Below, piece by piece: positions 1 through 13,302 of a stretch of 64,000 nt of DNA. Location of the stretch: NCBI GenBank assembly GCA_907163375.1, contig CAJQUW010012914.1, positions 27,426-91,425 of the forward strand, written 5' to 3'. Source of the stretch: Prostheceraeus crozeri (Eukaryota; Platyhelminthes; Polycladida; Euryleptidae). The notes beneath the pieces were generated by a model that saw only the letters and a program-made list of their open reading frames with translations, was not told the DNA's origin and ran no database searches. Positions within the stretch are counted from its first letter, which is position 1, and each line of letters starts with the position of its first letter. The translations under genes and the position numbers were made by a program.

Positions 1-80
1 ACTCATGGTATAGTCAGATCCAAGGAATCATTTGTCTCGTCGAGGAGACGACAGCTGGCAGAATAGTCCTCTACAGAAAG
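1..80 (+). CDS. LIMK: LIM kinase, probable 3' end of a PDZ-domain exon (partial)
   Basis: Reading from base 3, the first 78 bases are open and end in phase 0 at a GTTAGT donor (81-86). The peptide has a LVEETTAGRIVLYRK ending. This resembles the last helix and strand of the LIMK PDZ domain, which in known LIMKs reads roughly as DEIDLLIQET followed by a hydrophobic strand. Its place upstream of the linker and kinase exons fits the LIM-LIM-PDZ-kinase order of the family. The resemblance is short and moderate only. The phase is also odd: this exon ends in phase 0, while the next recognised exon at 3339 must be entered after two bases of a codon. Either a small exon between them is unseen or a different acceptor is used. 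The exon continues to the left of the window. Confidence 0.4.
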
Positions 81-1030
81 GTTAGTTCCTTGAGTTAGAT
101 CTCTTACAACGACCGGGTTTGAAGTACGAACCTTTGGATGAGCTGGGCAGACATGCTTGACCATGTGTTCACCATTTGGTTGTGTCGAGGGATTACCCAG
201 TATAATGATAGTATTATAATCAAATCTAGCAATAGTGCATGTTCATACTTCGTATATAGACAAAATGATTATTCAAACTTCAATTCGATTATAATAAATG
301 TAATTTCTTGCGCTCTCTTATATTTGATTTCTGAAAAATGGAAATAAAGTATGCTTCAATGAGGTGCTGTGAAATGAAATAGGCAGCTGAGATAAAAATA
401 ATATTTGTTCTAAATTCAGAAGAGTATCAACGGTTGAATAATTTAGTTTACAGAATAAGTCAGTAGGAATTAATTAGTGACCACTAATTAGTTCTTAGAA
501 TATGAAGTTTTTAGTTTTTCGTAGAATATAAAATCAACCATCGATCGTGAGTGTACATATTGATTGGAAGGAGTACCGTGGCTTGGAAAAGGTTAAATAG
601 CTCTGGTCTACAGTATGCACATTCGATCTGGCACCGTACTGTGCCATCAACGTACCTTCATCCCTTCCCGTTGCACCTGCTGAACACTCATGTTATTATT
701 CAATTACTCATCAAGTGAAGACTCCATGTGATGTTCCCAAGTTCTTTGTTGACATGATTATTTCATCACATTCTCTGACAAGGTCTTCAAGACAGAATAT
801 TTGAGGCATCCTGCATCCCGCAGCTTCACCAATTCAGTTAGCGTTGTACACATGTAGAAGCAATCAAAAGTATTACGACATCTCATTAAATGTCTGATGA
901 CTTGTATTGCGATCCCAAAGCTCATAGTGAAACCGCTGGTGGAAAATTTACTCAAGGATAAAGCCGATGTCAAAAGACACTATCATTCCATGACCGAATG
1001 TAGTGTTTCCGTTGGATGTTAATTTCAAGG

Positions 1031-1127
1031 TCGGAGCGCAAGGAAGGAGCGCAAATGCTTTCTTGCGCTTCGCGCTCCGGGAATTGGCATTGCTCTCCGG
1101 AGCGCGGAGCGCACATGCCCACCTCTG
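1031..1127. mobile_element. hAT-like terminal fragment, GGAGCGC-rich
   Basis: This GC-rich island in AT-rich DNA holds about six copies of GGAGCGC or its complement. Its right edge, read on the minus strand, begins CAGAGGTGGGCA, which is the form of many hAT terminal repeats. No matching left terminus or 8-bp target duplication is visible, so it is probably a one-sided remnant. It abuts the inverted repeat that starts at 1131. Confidence 0.4.
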
Positions 1128-1130
1128 GAT

Positions 1131-1325
1131 AATAAGAATTCTGCTGTGAATTATAAGTAAACTGATTCAGAAAATAAGACTTCTATTTCGTTTAACAAGA
1201 TATCTGTTTCGTATGTAAAACTGCGGAATTTGTATTATTTTGTTCGAAACAAATATCTTGGTAAACGAAACAGAATTCTTCTTTTCTAAGTCAGATATCT
1301 TATAATTCACAACAGAATTCGTATT
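1131..1325. repeat. 195-bp inverted-repeat MITE
   Basis: The left arm (1131-1212) and right arm (about 1247-1325) are reverse complements over about 80 bases with scattered mismatches. The outer ends are AATAAGAATTCTGCTGTGAA and its near complement. The loop is about 35 bases. It has no coding capacity, as expected for a small non-autonomous foldback element. No clear target duplication is seen. Confidence 0.7.
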
Positions 1326-3338
1326 ATTGAAATAGAAATCTTACTGTTACGAATAGACTTCTGAACACTACTTCTAATACGATTTATTTTCAATTTGCTC
1401 ACGATTTTATGTTTATTTGCAAGTCGATGGTCTTCTTTTCCGAGATCGTTTCTGAGCCGGACATTTCGCCCCGGATTCGTTCCGACGCAGCTTTTCATTT
1501 TTCGGCCCAGTCTAGTCTGGTCCGTGATTTCGGCCCATTTTATTTGAAGTTGGTGTACATAGTTGCAAATTATGATTGAATAATAAATTATCATAATTCG
1601 AAATTCAGTCAAGATGTTTTACTGTTAATATTAGGGTATTAAGGCATATGAGCATTCATAAACTCATAGACGTACATAGCAACCAACTAAAAACAGTGAT
1701 AAATGTAGTGTCTGTAATCAAATTCGTAAATATGCGTAGACTCAAATATGTCAGCGCGTGGTTCTTCTACATACTGTAAACAAAACAGTGTGAAAATTGT
1801 GCCATATCTCGCAGAAATATTTTTTATAACTTGTTATATGCTTTAAAATCATTGATGTATTCATTCATCGGGGGAAGATTATGACGCATGTCAGGGAGGC
1901 TCATATCTTATCAACCATGAATTTCTGGCAACGCTAGCGTTTGTCATGATGGACATGATATCAAACCGAACAATTGAAGCTCACTTGCGCATCAATGATT
2001 CGAGAGAAATGTCAGTTTTTTATAGGATGTCAAGGTAAATTATTTTGAAAATTGATCCGGTCGTGATTCCAAAAGTCCAGGTCCGGTTGCCACTCAACTC
2101 AGCGCATGTCAATCATTCAAGTTTTGCGCTACTGCAACTCCACGTTTTTTGCTTTCTCTTTCACCGCACTTTATTTGATGCTCTTTTTATCGGGAAACAA
2201 AATTCACCGTAATGAAAATAGGCCCCTTGGAAGTGTCTCGTCATGTTTGTGGATCCAATTACATCTAATGCCCTTGTGTATTTTTTCATACTAATGGCAT
2301 GCAAAATTTTCCTGATTATGATAATTGACCTACTATTACACGATGTGCCATTATATGAACATTTCGACCATTTAAAAGGTAACTAAATCTATCATCATGA
2401 AATCTTAGTCGACCAGTTATGAAGTCAATGTCAAGTGTTCATATTTTCCATGAAAAATTTTGTCAGTATTACATCAACGCATTGGCTAGTCACAAATACT
2501 ATGTATATATGACGCAGTTCATTGGGACATATTCAAATAATATCATGATTTACTGAGTATTACTAAAACCGCTCATAATGTTAAAACAAGCTTGATATTT
2601 AGAAATTATTTGAATGACATGTTGTTTTGATTGGCCGGATATTTGTAAAATTTACAAAGACAAGTTTTGTCAGAGAGAATGTCTTGCAGTCAAAATCATT
2701 TCATCAATGAGTAACTTTGAATAGCAAAATAGTCATAATTCATGTAGTAACTTGAAATCATACTTGCGATATGCGCATAATTATAACAATGCAAAGAAAT
2801 CAGTTTTCGGACTTAAGAAGTGATGCACTTCTGTAGAAAAATTGAAGTCATTTGTTGAGGAAGCTTGTAATTGTCCAAAATCATCCCAACTTTCTCTTCT
2901 ACTACAAAATAGGAACGTTTTACACAAGTCCACATATTTCGAGAGATCACACATGTCGGCGCTTTTTCTTTGTCCCTTGACGTACTTTCCCAATTATACG
3001 ACTTCTACTGCACTCGATCCTAAAGTTTGGTCGCTACTTTTGTATAAATCACTGTATGCTTTAAAGACGCCGTGCCGGGGTCCATCAGTCCATGACATAA
3101 TTAAGTAAGATAACAACTTTCCTTTTGTTAGAATGTTTATTGTTGGTTGCAACAATTTAGTTTTCAATAATGTAAATCTCAACTGATTGGCACTGTATCA
3201 TAAAGACAAACGTATTTCATTCGTTGGATTTCCCGTCATGTTACATCTGAATGGTTAAATTTTCTTCTCTTTAGTTTGTCAATACTAATTTACGCAACGA
3301 GATGCTCTTGGATATTGTATTTAAAGTGTAATTTACAG

Positions 3339-3512
3339 ATCGCCTGATCAAAGAGAGGTAGCGCCTGATCCAGATTTGATGATGAAGAGAAACACTATCA
3401 CGGTATTGGACGATCCAGATGCGAGTGAAGTTAACTATCGACCTAATAGTGGATCGAATCGCAACTCCAAGTCTCGTCTCTCCCGAATGAATACATGCTC
3501 AATTGATTTGAG
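3339..3512 (+). CDS. LIMK: LIM kinase, serine-rich linker exon between PDZ and kinase domain
   Basis: An open reading frame enters at the TTTACAG acceptor (AG at 3337-3338) with codons from 3340, and leaves at an AG|GTAAGC donor after 3512. It encodes about 57 residues, basic and serine/asparagine-rich. It ends in NTCSIDLR, like the SCSID motif of the LIMK1 linker just ahead of the kinase domain. Earlier residues, TITVLDDPDA, can be aligned with the LTLEHDP stretch at the end of the LIMK PDZ domain. The exon ends two bases into a codon, and the next exon at 20084 supplies the third, restoring a serine. The linker of LIMKs carries regulatory phosphorylation and 14-3-3 contacts; that role is inferred here, not seen. 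Confidence 0.7.
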
Positions 3513-5385
3513 GTAAGCTGTATTATCAATTTTGCTGTCATCTAGTGTAGATGATTTCTTGCTTCAAAGCATGTCTATTCCTTTAGAGTGTAGGATTGAT
3601 TGTCTTTAATATGAGTCTGCTTAGCTTTCAGATAAGGGATAATGATGATGTAGCAACATTTCTTTTTTAATGATTTGTCGTCTTTCATGTAAAATTCAAA
3701 TACATGAAGTCCTTCTGTTTGAAGAAAAATACGATGTTGGGTGCATTTCCATCTATTGGCAAATTGAGATAAAATGATAGTCAAAAGTCAGATGCATAGT
3801 AAGTACATGTATAATGTAGGTAGAGTGTCGACTCAAACGTATCTGTATACAGTGAAAATTTTCATATGAAAAGATTCGGTTTTTGCTGAGATTACGTTTC
3901 TGCTGTCCAAAAGATTATTTGAGCAGTTTTTAACAAGGTAAATTATTGCAAATTTATATACTACCGACATGAAGACACTTTATAAGTAGTGTGAAATAGG
4001 TTGGATATCAAAAGGAATGATTTTTTGATAACAAGCATCTTAATTAAGCGGAAATTAAGCTAATGATCAAGGAAATTTCATGAACTGCATTGTGATGCAA
4101 GTCCCTGCAAGTCTTCAAGGAAAAGTTGAGATCTTATTGTGCTTTCAATTGGCTGAGATGTCATGTTTTTAATTAAATATTCAGTGGCATGATTTTATCA
4201 TTCACAAGGCGTCATTTCTTGAATCTGAATAGCTGAATAGCAATGTGGACCCATTTACATCCTTGATTACATCAGTTTCTTTGATTACGATGTTTTGCTC
4301 TTTCAGTGGCAGCTTGTGACATGAACACATGCAATTAAGAAATTCATCTTGTTATAATAAAGCTGAGCTTTTAGTAATAGTAACACATCGAATTGCTAAT
4401 TTCACAAACTATATTTCCTTTCCAAGTTGTCATGACATGGAAGATTTGTGGAATACTATTATTTATTCTGTCTTGCTATCATGATTAGTAAAATTCGTGT
4501 ACATTTCTCCAAAAGTGTAAAAATTTGTATATCTCACAGGTGGTAATGGGTCTCGACTCATGTTCATTTAATGAAATCGAAACAGTTTACACGTTGGGGA
4601 TTTAATAAATGCTGAGTTGCTACTACCTAATACACTCTATGGTCAAATGTTTTATTGCCGCATTGCGGCTAACATAAGCATGGTGCTTTGCCTTTTTAAG
4701 AAAGATGAAACAAATCATGACCGCGCAGGATGATCATTGAAGAGAGGGGGACGTTGATGACTGAAGTGTTCAAAAGTTGTAGTAGTCAATGGAATAATTG
4801 AAGTTAGCAATATCATGATGGAGGGAGAGATGCACTTTACTGTTATCAATATTAAATCAAGGCATTTCAAATTTAGCATCATTCATCACGGAGCAGAAGT
4901 GACGTATTTATTAATCGGTGCTCAACTATTTCGCGATGTCTATCCTAGCGGTACTTTATTCACATAATATTAAACGAGAGGGTCGACAATGACATGCAAA
5001 TAAATCGTATTCAAAAATTACAAATGGATTTATATTATAATAAGGAGTTATCTCACCTGTGATGTATCAGTGGATTATTGACACATCAAATAAAACAATT
5101 TGTGTAGCAAAGTGTAGCAATTTACTGATCTGACGCTAATAGTTTACGGATGTGAAAAAAATCTCACTTGTCATAGTTAGAGAGGCTTTTATATTGTATC
5201 TAATTTATACGCAATACGTGTAGGTGAATTTTTGTCCAACAGACAGTGTTCTCATGTAATAGTGTTTCTTTGGAAAGTTGTGAAGAAAGCATGGGTCAAA
5301 TCCACGCATTTCGACATTTACGCATCACTTCCTTATCCTGTTCGACCAATATCTAGAAGAATGTTCACCCAACAGTATATTTTGC

Positions 5386-5530
5386 TTTGAGGACTTGCTC
5401 CTGCCTATCGACACGGTCGCATGTAAGCGGTTCGTAGCACATTTGGTAGAGCGACAGATCTAGATAATCTGAGGGTCGTAGAATCGGGTCCCAACCGACA
5501 TGGCAATTTGATCTATCGTTCTGATTTCAT
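5386..5530 (+). repeat. tRNA-derived SINE, family A, degenerate copy
   Basis: A leader (TGAGGACTTGCTCCTGCC) precedes a tRNA-like body with a degenerate A box near 5433-5452 and a B box near 5484-5505. A tail GGCAATTTGATCTATCGTT follows. Leader, body and tail line up in order with the better preserved copy at 30321-30491, so this is a family of dispersed elements and not a tRNA gene. Confidence 0.65.
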
Positions 5531-7146
5531 CCCATGCATTGATAATTTCAAAATTGAATGGATCGCTTTGTCAATGTGTTCGAATGTTTGATAACCTGCC
5601 AAGTATGAGACAATATGAAAACTTATTGAGGTTGCTAGAATCGTTTGAATTTAAAGATTTTTCCACAAAAACTCTTTTGAGCAAGTCCGGAGATCCTATC
5701 TCATTAAATTCATTCTTAAATCTTCAAAAATTTTGTCATGGCAGTAGGCTTACTTGAACAGTTTTTATATTTGATTCCATAATTTCACGAAATTTTCAGA
5801 AGGTGGCTGGCAATCTACAATGAAACATAATTGTGTTAGTCAAATTTAGAAACAATCTGAAAATCATTTGCTTCGTGTTCATCGTAAATCTTCTTTCGCA
5901 TATGCGTCCTCAGCAAAATTAATGCTACACTGAATTATTTATTGCAACATTAGGTGATCTGGTGTCTTTAAATGTATTGTAATACCTACATACTGCATAG
6001 CATTTGAAAAGTAATTATGAGTGGTGTGTTGAAGCGCGGACAAAAAGCTACTGTATTGCCTACAAACGTGTAAGTACTTTAGTAAACAGCCTCATGTCCC
6101 TAACTCTTCAATGGAGAGGATTGTCTTCGGTTTTGTAGTAGGTTTTTGTGAAACTTGATTACTAAAATTATATTTATCATGAGCTAAAAATTACTTCATT
6201 CTTGCGTAAGTGACTTTCTCATCATTTCTGGATTAATTTAATTTCAATTAATTAGCACAGGAAGAAAGAACAATAAAGTTTCACTTAGAAATTCTGTACG
6301 TAATGTTAATTTTGCTAACGAGTGTATACTGAAAGCAAATCAGACTTGGGTTATATTGGGTAGGTATCCATGGTGCGTTTCTGATGAATCAATCGGCTGT
6401 TTATTGGCTAAATATTTTCAGAATGATTGCCACTGTGATTGTTTTGCATTCGACTTCTTTGAGTAGCACCACGTGATCAAAATCATCATCATAATTCACT
6501 GGTTTCTATGTATGATGCTGAAGCTGCAGGTGACGACACCGCAAGAACATCAAGCACCATATCATATAAGTGACCCAATTATTGCTACGTGCCTACTTCA
6601 ATTCATGGACTTACTGAATGGTTTGACAATGACAGTTCATCTCGCAATGAAAGCTGTATGCATGTGTTCTCAAACTCCTCTCATCTGGACTCCTTGGGAC
6701 TGAGAAATTTCCGCATCTCAAAAAATTAACCCATTAATGACGAGCGCATCATTTAAAAATTTTGAGTTTTTTTAAAAAAGAATCACATGCATTTTGAGGG
6801 CATTCTAGGCATCGTACGAGGTCGGATGGCATAATTGGAACTGCATTGATCTCCTCTATGAGCGCCCTGTACTCGGCATCAACACTATTCAGCACCAGCA
6901 ATCATAAAAATAATGTCCAAGGCCGCAAATACAACAGTCAGTGTGATCGATCCTTCAGAAACTGTTCGTCATCAGCTTGTGAATAAAACAACATCTTAAT
7001 TGCTTGGCATTTTGAAAACTGTTCGGTATTGTATACCGATTTGTATAATGTCCGCAAGTCAGGCTTCCATAACTTAGGAGTTTGAGTGTATTTTCCTTGA
7101 AAAAGTAGTTTACCATAAAATATTTTATAGTCCAATCACCAGCATG

Positions 7147-7645
7147 ACTTCTGTCGGATGCGAGGCCGAACAGGAGACTTTCACAGAATGTTGTACTCCC
7201 TATGCCTACTAAAAATCTGCGCGCCTGCCGAGTTCTTCCCGGTTCCTTTTCTTGTCAGAGAAGATCAAGAAGAACACATGAAGGTCCAATGGAAGGCGGA
7301 CCGAAATTTTCGCTAAAAATGATTTCTATGACTCTTAGATTAAGTGAGTAGCACAAAGTCTAACGCCACAAGTTCGGCATGAAAGTTCTCTAGTCATGCA
7401 ATCATACGCTGATCTGTCAATGAAGTTGAGCACATTCAGATTTAGCAAGCATTAATGATGTCAGCAAACACAACATTTTGATTAAATTTCATCCAAATTT
7501 GCGCATAAATCACCGATCAGAAGTTGTTTGTTTGGAAACAATTCATGCACTGTGCACATGATATTAAATGACTTGAAGGTATTCCATGCCAAAAATTATG
7601 GTTCTAGACGCTCTTCACTTAATCAGAGAAAACGAATTGGGTTCT
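7147..7645. repeat. Degenerate copy of the GTCCGGCAGCC foldback family
   Basis: It shares long stretches with the intact foldback at 17325-18032 and the copy at 24412. The shared blocks include the GAGACTTTCACAGAATG block, CCTATGCCTACTA, a CTGCCGAGTTCT block, and the right-arm block around CATGCCAAAAATTATGG near 7587. The outer ends are eroded and no TA target duplication is recognisable. It has no coding capacity. Confidence 0.65.
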
Positions 7646-9556
7646 AAGGCGCCCCCATGAACTTCTTGGGCGCCCCTTTAACTTAGATTTGGCATATTAT
7701 AGTGCCCCACTTAATTCCCCACTCGTTGGTCCTTGGACGACAATCCTCTGCCTATAGTATGGCCTATATGTTTTCCTATATTGTATCGCCGGGCAACGAG
7801 AAAAAGTTTGAAATATTACATACTCTAAAAATGAACTTAGTATCTTTTATACCACGCTTTATTCTGAAATTATGCAACAAATCTGTATTGTTCTAGAATT
7901 TTGTTTCAGTTTTCTTTTAAATGCAAATATGTCAATGAGTTTTGATTTTTCTGATAGTTATTTTGTGATGATTTACTTAACGATATAACCGGTGAATCTA
8001 AAGGCATGTTGCGTCATAGTCATTCTTCGAAATGCAAGTGGCGATCTGATGCCCTATTGTATTAAATCTTAATTTGTTAGGAACGCATTTTCTTGTATAA
8101 TTTCACTGCTCTGTTTCTTGTACCTAATTTAAGCCTTCTGTTTGCGTTACGCTTGACTGAGTCGATGATACATCGGTGCATTCCAAGACTGTTTATAACA
8201 CATCTTTACTCTTGCACGCCACCGAAAGTGTTGAATTCGTCGTTTTGTTGATAGATGGAATGACGAAGTGTTATTCTTCGCCAAGATCCGTCGCGTCGAT
8301 GAGTCACGTAGCAGCTCTGACAACCATCAGGAAAGACTGACGACCATTGAGTGGGTACTTTGCACTGACGACAAGTCTTCTGAAAATAGCACACTGCATG
8401 AGGTCCAAGAGCGTAATGTTGTAGTGATGTCATGTCGAAATATTTTCACCGATTTTGGTGCATGTTGATGTTAAATGTTAATGATGTTTTGTGTGTCTAC
8501 ATAGTTTTAGAATTCGATGGTGACTAATCAATCAGTGTGACAACCGGAAATAATGAGGCAAAAAAATCATTAAATGAATGAAAAATTGACCATTAAAAAT
8601 AGTTGATGATTTGATAGTAAAGCTAAAGAATTAAGGAGTGTACATGAAAGTGAAAAACAGTGGTTATCAGTGGCGGATTGACGATTATCCCTTCTGATTG
8701 ATAAATGCCATTTTGTATATAATGTTGTAACTAATTGTTTTTACGGTATCGACACGAACTTGACCTCTCACTCCAGTTTTACGATATCAGATCGCGATAC
8801 AAGGTCGTCATTTAATGTATCTGTTAAACAGGTGTAATTTCAATTGCGTCTTCGCTAGAAAGCTTGAGACTAACTCGTCCGCAGAGAGTCAGTTAATCAA
8901 GAACACACATGAGAATAGTCATTCTGGAAATTATCGTAGAAAATCTCTTCAAGACAATCCTATTTAATCAATTTGTAGGTTCACAATTTGCATCTCCCGT
9001 ATCATGTCATTTGAAAAAGTATTATATTCCAGTAAGACATGTAATTCTTTGAGAAATTCACAAAGATAGCAAACAATTTTGGCAGGTCTTGCCATCTTAT
9101 AACAAACCTGGAAACTAGTTTTGAAACTTGTTGAATTAACTGAAAATTTCCGTTATTGACTGAGAATATAATGCAGTAATGCTACACATAAGTTATATTT
9201 GGCATGATGACCTTCAGAAAGAAACGCGGAATCTTGGAACGACTAAAAGTAGTCAAATATATATCACCACATTTTCAGCACTCATTCTACTGCAATTCAT
9301 ACTTATCCTCCCGTTTCGGCTCGGCACAATTTTTCATCGCTCCAAGTCGGCCAGTTGTCCGTTTTATTCGTAGTTAGTGAGCATTTGAATATAGTTGATT
9401 ATCAGAGGTGGAGAGAGCAAGAGATGGTGGCTCTGAGCTCCTGCATCTGGACCCTCAATTCACGCAAGACAAATCAGAATGGAGAAGGCGTATCCATCCC
9501 AACAACAACAATCGACACAAACACATTGTCCAACCCTCAAACCTGGGGAAGAAGAG

Positions 9557-9732
9557 ACAACTATTAAGTCAATAAACTCTGCCTTCACTTGCATTTCTTT
9601 TGTACCGTTAGCGTGGCCTAGTGAAGAAAGTGCGAGCTCTTCTCCACCGCGGACTTCGGTTCGGTTCCTGGGTCAGGCGAGTGCGGTCGAGGAATCAAGG
9701 GTGCTGGTGTCTTTTATTGACTTAATAGTTGC
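9557..9732. repeat. Short inverted repeat flanking about 130 bp
   Basis: The 19-base string ACAACTATTAAGTCAATAA and its near-perfect complement face each other at about 9559-9578 and 9712-9732. The enclosed DNA is GC-richer than its surroundings. It could be a small MITE or the remains of a larger element; no target duplication was found. Confidence 0.45.
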
Positions 9733-12441
9733 CATTCTCGTTAGATATGCTGTGGAAATTATGCAATATCTTATGGAAATCGTTTTTCGTGACTTGTTCT
9801 GTGCAGAACACGCTCGTCATTTAATCCATTGATGAAATCATTCTTTAGAGAGAATATAATGATGTGTGTCAGGGACGCTCACATTCTAATCATCAATTTC
9901 GAATGATGTTTAAACGTGTGTGTTAAACGTTGTGTTAAACGTGATTGAAAAACGAACACATTAAACTCTATTGTGCATCAACGTAATGTAGAAGAAACGT
10001 CGATCGTGTCCCTTAAAATCTAGGCCCGGTCCGACACCAGTTGCTGATCCTCGAGAGATATCGGTAGTTAATTGAGCAGTGAAGAAAGTGGACTTGAAGC
10101 CAGAAAACGGACTGCAGATCGCAGAGATTGGATTTGATGCATGCACGAACGACTCTCTGACATTTCAAATGTCATAACCATGATATAATGATATCGTGCT
10201 ATTTACCCGCTGATGATGTGGTGGGGAGTTCAGCACCCCTGTCTCACCCCGGTGTTACAATTCTTGCTCTCCCTGTATTCCATTTTCCGATAGGAAGAGA
10301 AAACAATAAATTATGAATTTGAATCTCAGTTTCCCTCGGTTATATCATCCGAACGAGTAAAATTTTGTCATCATATTTTTTGTATCAAATATTTAATATC
10401 AATGATCCACATCTTATTTTCCTACTTTGATTACAATTTCCCACTTTCTTGAACAGCTCATAATTCATTATGAGAACAAGGTGTTTCAGATATGATTATA
10501 TTTCTTTAAATTAATGCCATTAACTGTTTTTTTCTGAAGGACGCTAGATGTCAATTTTTTCAGTTTAAATGTACTTTGACCTCTCACTACTTCACAGATG
10601 TTTGAAGACTATGAGAATTTTTTGCTGACTTTCTGGCAGGTATGACATCTCTTGACAAATTATCTTATATCGACAGATATGTTGTGTCACAAAAAAGCGA
10701 AAGAAACGCCGATTATAGGAATGAGTTTAAAGTTAAGACAAAATTACACTCACTTTATACAGAGCCTCTTCTCGACCCTTTGTTTGGTTTTATCTTCTGA
10801 CAATATGACAATTCTTTTGCTGGTGTGACGCTACTCCAATCCATCCACTTCCTTCGGATTTGCCGTGTAATTCAGTTGGCTGTCTTTCAATGTGAAATTA
10901 TTTGCCTTTGATCTTAAATTATCTTCTTATCCGTTCTTGATTTCCTCTATTTTAGAGGGGCAGGTTTCTTCTTTACGACGTATCCGAAGATCATCAAATC
11001 GGTGACATCTGCCATTTCGATGTAGATGTGTACAGTCAAGCAATGTGACATTTATACCGCCGTCTTGATTAGCAATCCTAGATCATATCTCTTTGCTGTA
11101 AACAAAAAAATCAGTGCCAATTAGTAAGAAACCGATCATCAATAGGACACTCAGATCTACAGAAACTGAGTCCCGTGTATATGTTGTGGCTCTCACTTTC
11201 GTAGTAGGGATGCAAAATCTGGTTTTAATTTCTTATAGGAAAATGAGACGCTTCCTTCTTTTTCCGACCGGAATATAACACCTAAGGAAAAGGTATCTCA
11301 TAGCATCGGTGTTGAGACTGGACAACAAAAAACATAGTACTAACTTCGCCATTGACTGAACTCAGTTGTTGCGGTGTATTGGAAAAATTGAAATCTGAAA
11401 GTTGCGATTCCTTCTTGTAGCTGTGCCAGGATATTTATATAACATTTGTTGAAACTGAGGTGTCAGACCCTCCTTAACGAGACTGCTTGAAGAAATTTTA
11501 TCATTTTCAACAGCATCCATTTATTGACCATTAAACCGACAGCTAGATACTGCTATAACTACTTAATGTCATGTAGCTGTCACATTCTCTGCTGATCGTG
11601 AAGGTCTTGAACTATGACTTCCTGCCCTCATTTTTCATCCAAGTGTTGGCGTATTGTTGTCAATTGCGCGTGGAAAACTTGTAGCCTATTATACTTTCCG
11701 TTATTTAGTCAATGTTGTTAATTAAACTCAGTTTTGATGCATTCTCGCGCATGCATGAAACAAAGCGAGGATAGGGGCTCTGATTGTCATGTTAGTGAAC
11801 TACTCTATAATAGATCAGGGTTTGCAACATTTTATCGGTTGATATATAAGTTTCTTTGTTAAACTAAATAAATCTAGCCTCAGGAACTTAATTGAAGTTT
11901 TTTATATCAACCGATGAAAATCAAGTTTATTTATAATTAATTCACCAATAATTCCAGTTTTCTGAAAAATGCCGGTATTGGTCAGCAATATGTAAGGAGG
12001 AAGACAAGTCGGATAACATGACAAAATATTCTCTACCATTATGAATTGTTATCTACTGCATGCAGACGAAAAGGAAAAATCGATTTTCCGTATGTTTGGA
12101 CACAACTTTCTATCACAACCCCACCTTTCTATTTTGTACATTTTGATTGCACTTTGATGAATATTTAAGTTCGCGCATCCAACGCAAGTCTATGAAAATT
12201 TAAGACAAATAAAAAATGTGGTTGGTGTCAACCGTCTTAAATTGAGAAACACGTCACTCCAGTCAGATGTTGGTCTAACTTTCATTTTTCTCCTTTCTTA
12301 AAAATCAAGAGACTCGCAAACGTTGCACTTGAAATCATAAATTGGCCTAATGGACATTTCGCCGATCTGCTAAGAATGGTTGTATTCGAAGGGAGGTCAG
12401 TAACTTGTAATGCTTGAAATCGTTTGAAATGCGATACCCAC

Positions 12442-13302
12442 CAGGGTTGGAACCGGCCGCCGGCCCGGCTCCGGCCGCAAATTTTGAAAACCGGCCGGTG
12501 CTTTTTCAGGCCTTTTTGTCAATTGCCGACATTACCAACTGCATCACTGCTACACCATTGTAGCAGCCTGCAAGCATCACTTCTCTTTCCTACTCCTTCG
12601 AATCACACAGACAGCACCAAATATTGGTGCATTATCACAAAAAACAAATGTTAAATTAGGTAGATATTTGTTAAATTTATCACGGCATCCTTCGACTTAG
12701 ATTTACTTTAATTTCTTTCGAAGGCATTCATCGTGACACCTCAATTCACATTTGATGATTGCCCCTCGCTTACCAATCCTTCCTTCGTTGCTGCTGAGGC
12801 TGTATGCAGATCGCCCCGCGTCCTCATATTGCCCAATATCGTAGCAACAAATGTCGGTCGCCTCGGAACTAGAGTTAGTGACCAAGTAAACAACAAGAAA
12901 TGGCATCCTCTAAACTTTCCTGAGAGTGAATAATTGCGAGCAGGGTCAACATGACACAAGACAATTAAATCCTTGATGCTATTAGGAAACGTCAAGTCCT
13001 GTGATAGCCTAAATTATTATGCTAGTCCTTTATCAAGTCTCACATATCGGAGTTACATTCATCTCATCAAAAATGTCATGCGGTTACTTAGGAACGTACA
13101 CGTAGTAATACTCATCTACACGCTCATGATCTTCAATGACCATGAAAGCATCAGAATTTTTAATAGGCCGGCCTCCGACCAGCCAGTTTTAGATGCGCCG
13201 GCCTCGGACCGGCCGGTTTTGAATGCACCGGCCGGCCGATTTAGATGACGCCGGCCGCCGGCCCGGCCCCGGCCGCTAAAAACCCGGCCGGTTCCAACCC
13301 TG
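12442..13302. mobile_element. Non-autonomous hAT element, 861 bp, with 8-bp TSD
   Basis: The termini are CAGGGTTGGAACCGGCCG and its complement, followed on both sides by CCGGCC-rich subterminal repeats. The element is flanked by a perfect 8-bp direct repeat ATACCCAC (12434-12441 and 13303-13310). Eight-base duplications and a CAGGG start are hallmarks of hAT elements. The interior has no transposase; open frames there are short and occur on both strands. Intact termini and an unmutated duplication suggest a fairly recent insertion. A fragment of the same end lies at 19926-19965. Confidence 0.9.

Larger units (their letters stand above)
81..3338 (+). other. LIMK intron, mostly unique AT-rich sequence
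   Basis: This is intronic sequence between the putative PDZ exon and the linker exon. It contains a GGAGCGC-rich hAT-like end and an inverted-repeat MITE near 1.03-1.33 kb, listed separately. Elsewhere, 87-1030 and 1330-3330, I see only short chance ORFs on both strands and no convincing exon, RNA gene or repeat. Confidence 0.5.

Noticed and set aside
8206-8468. Overlapping 66-75 aa frames on both strands
   Set aside because: There are no domain motifs, splice context or supporting neighbours, and equal-sized frames oppose each other.
12703-12995. Overlapping 66-84 aa frames on both strands
   Set aside because: They lie inside the non-autonomous hAT element, lack motifs and occur in several frames at once.
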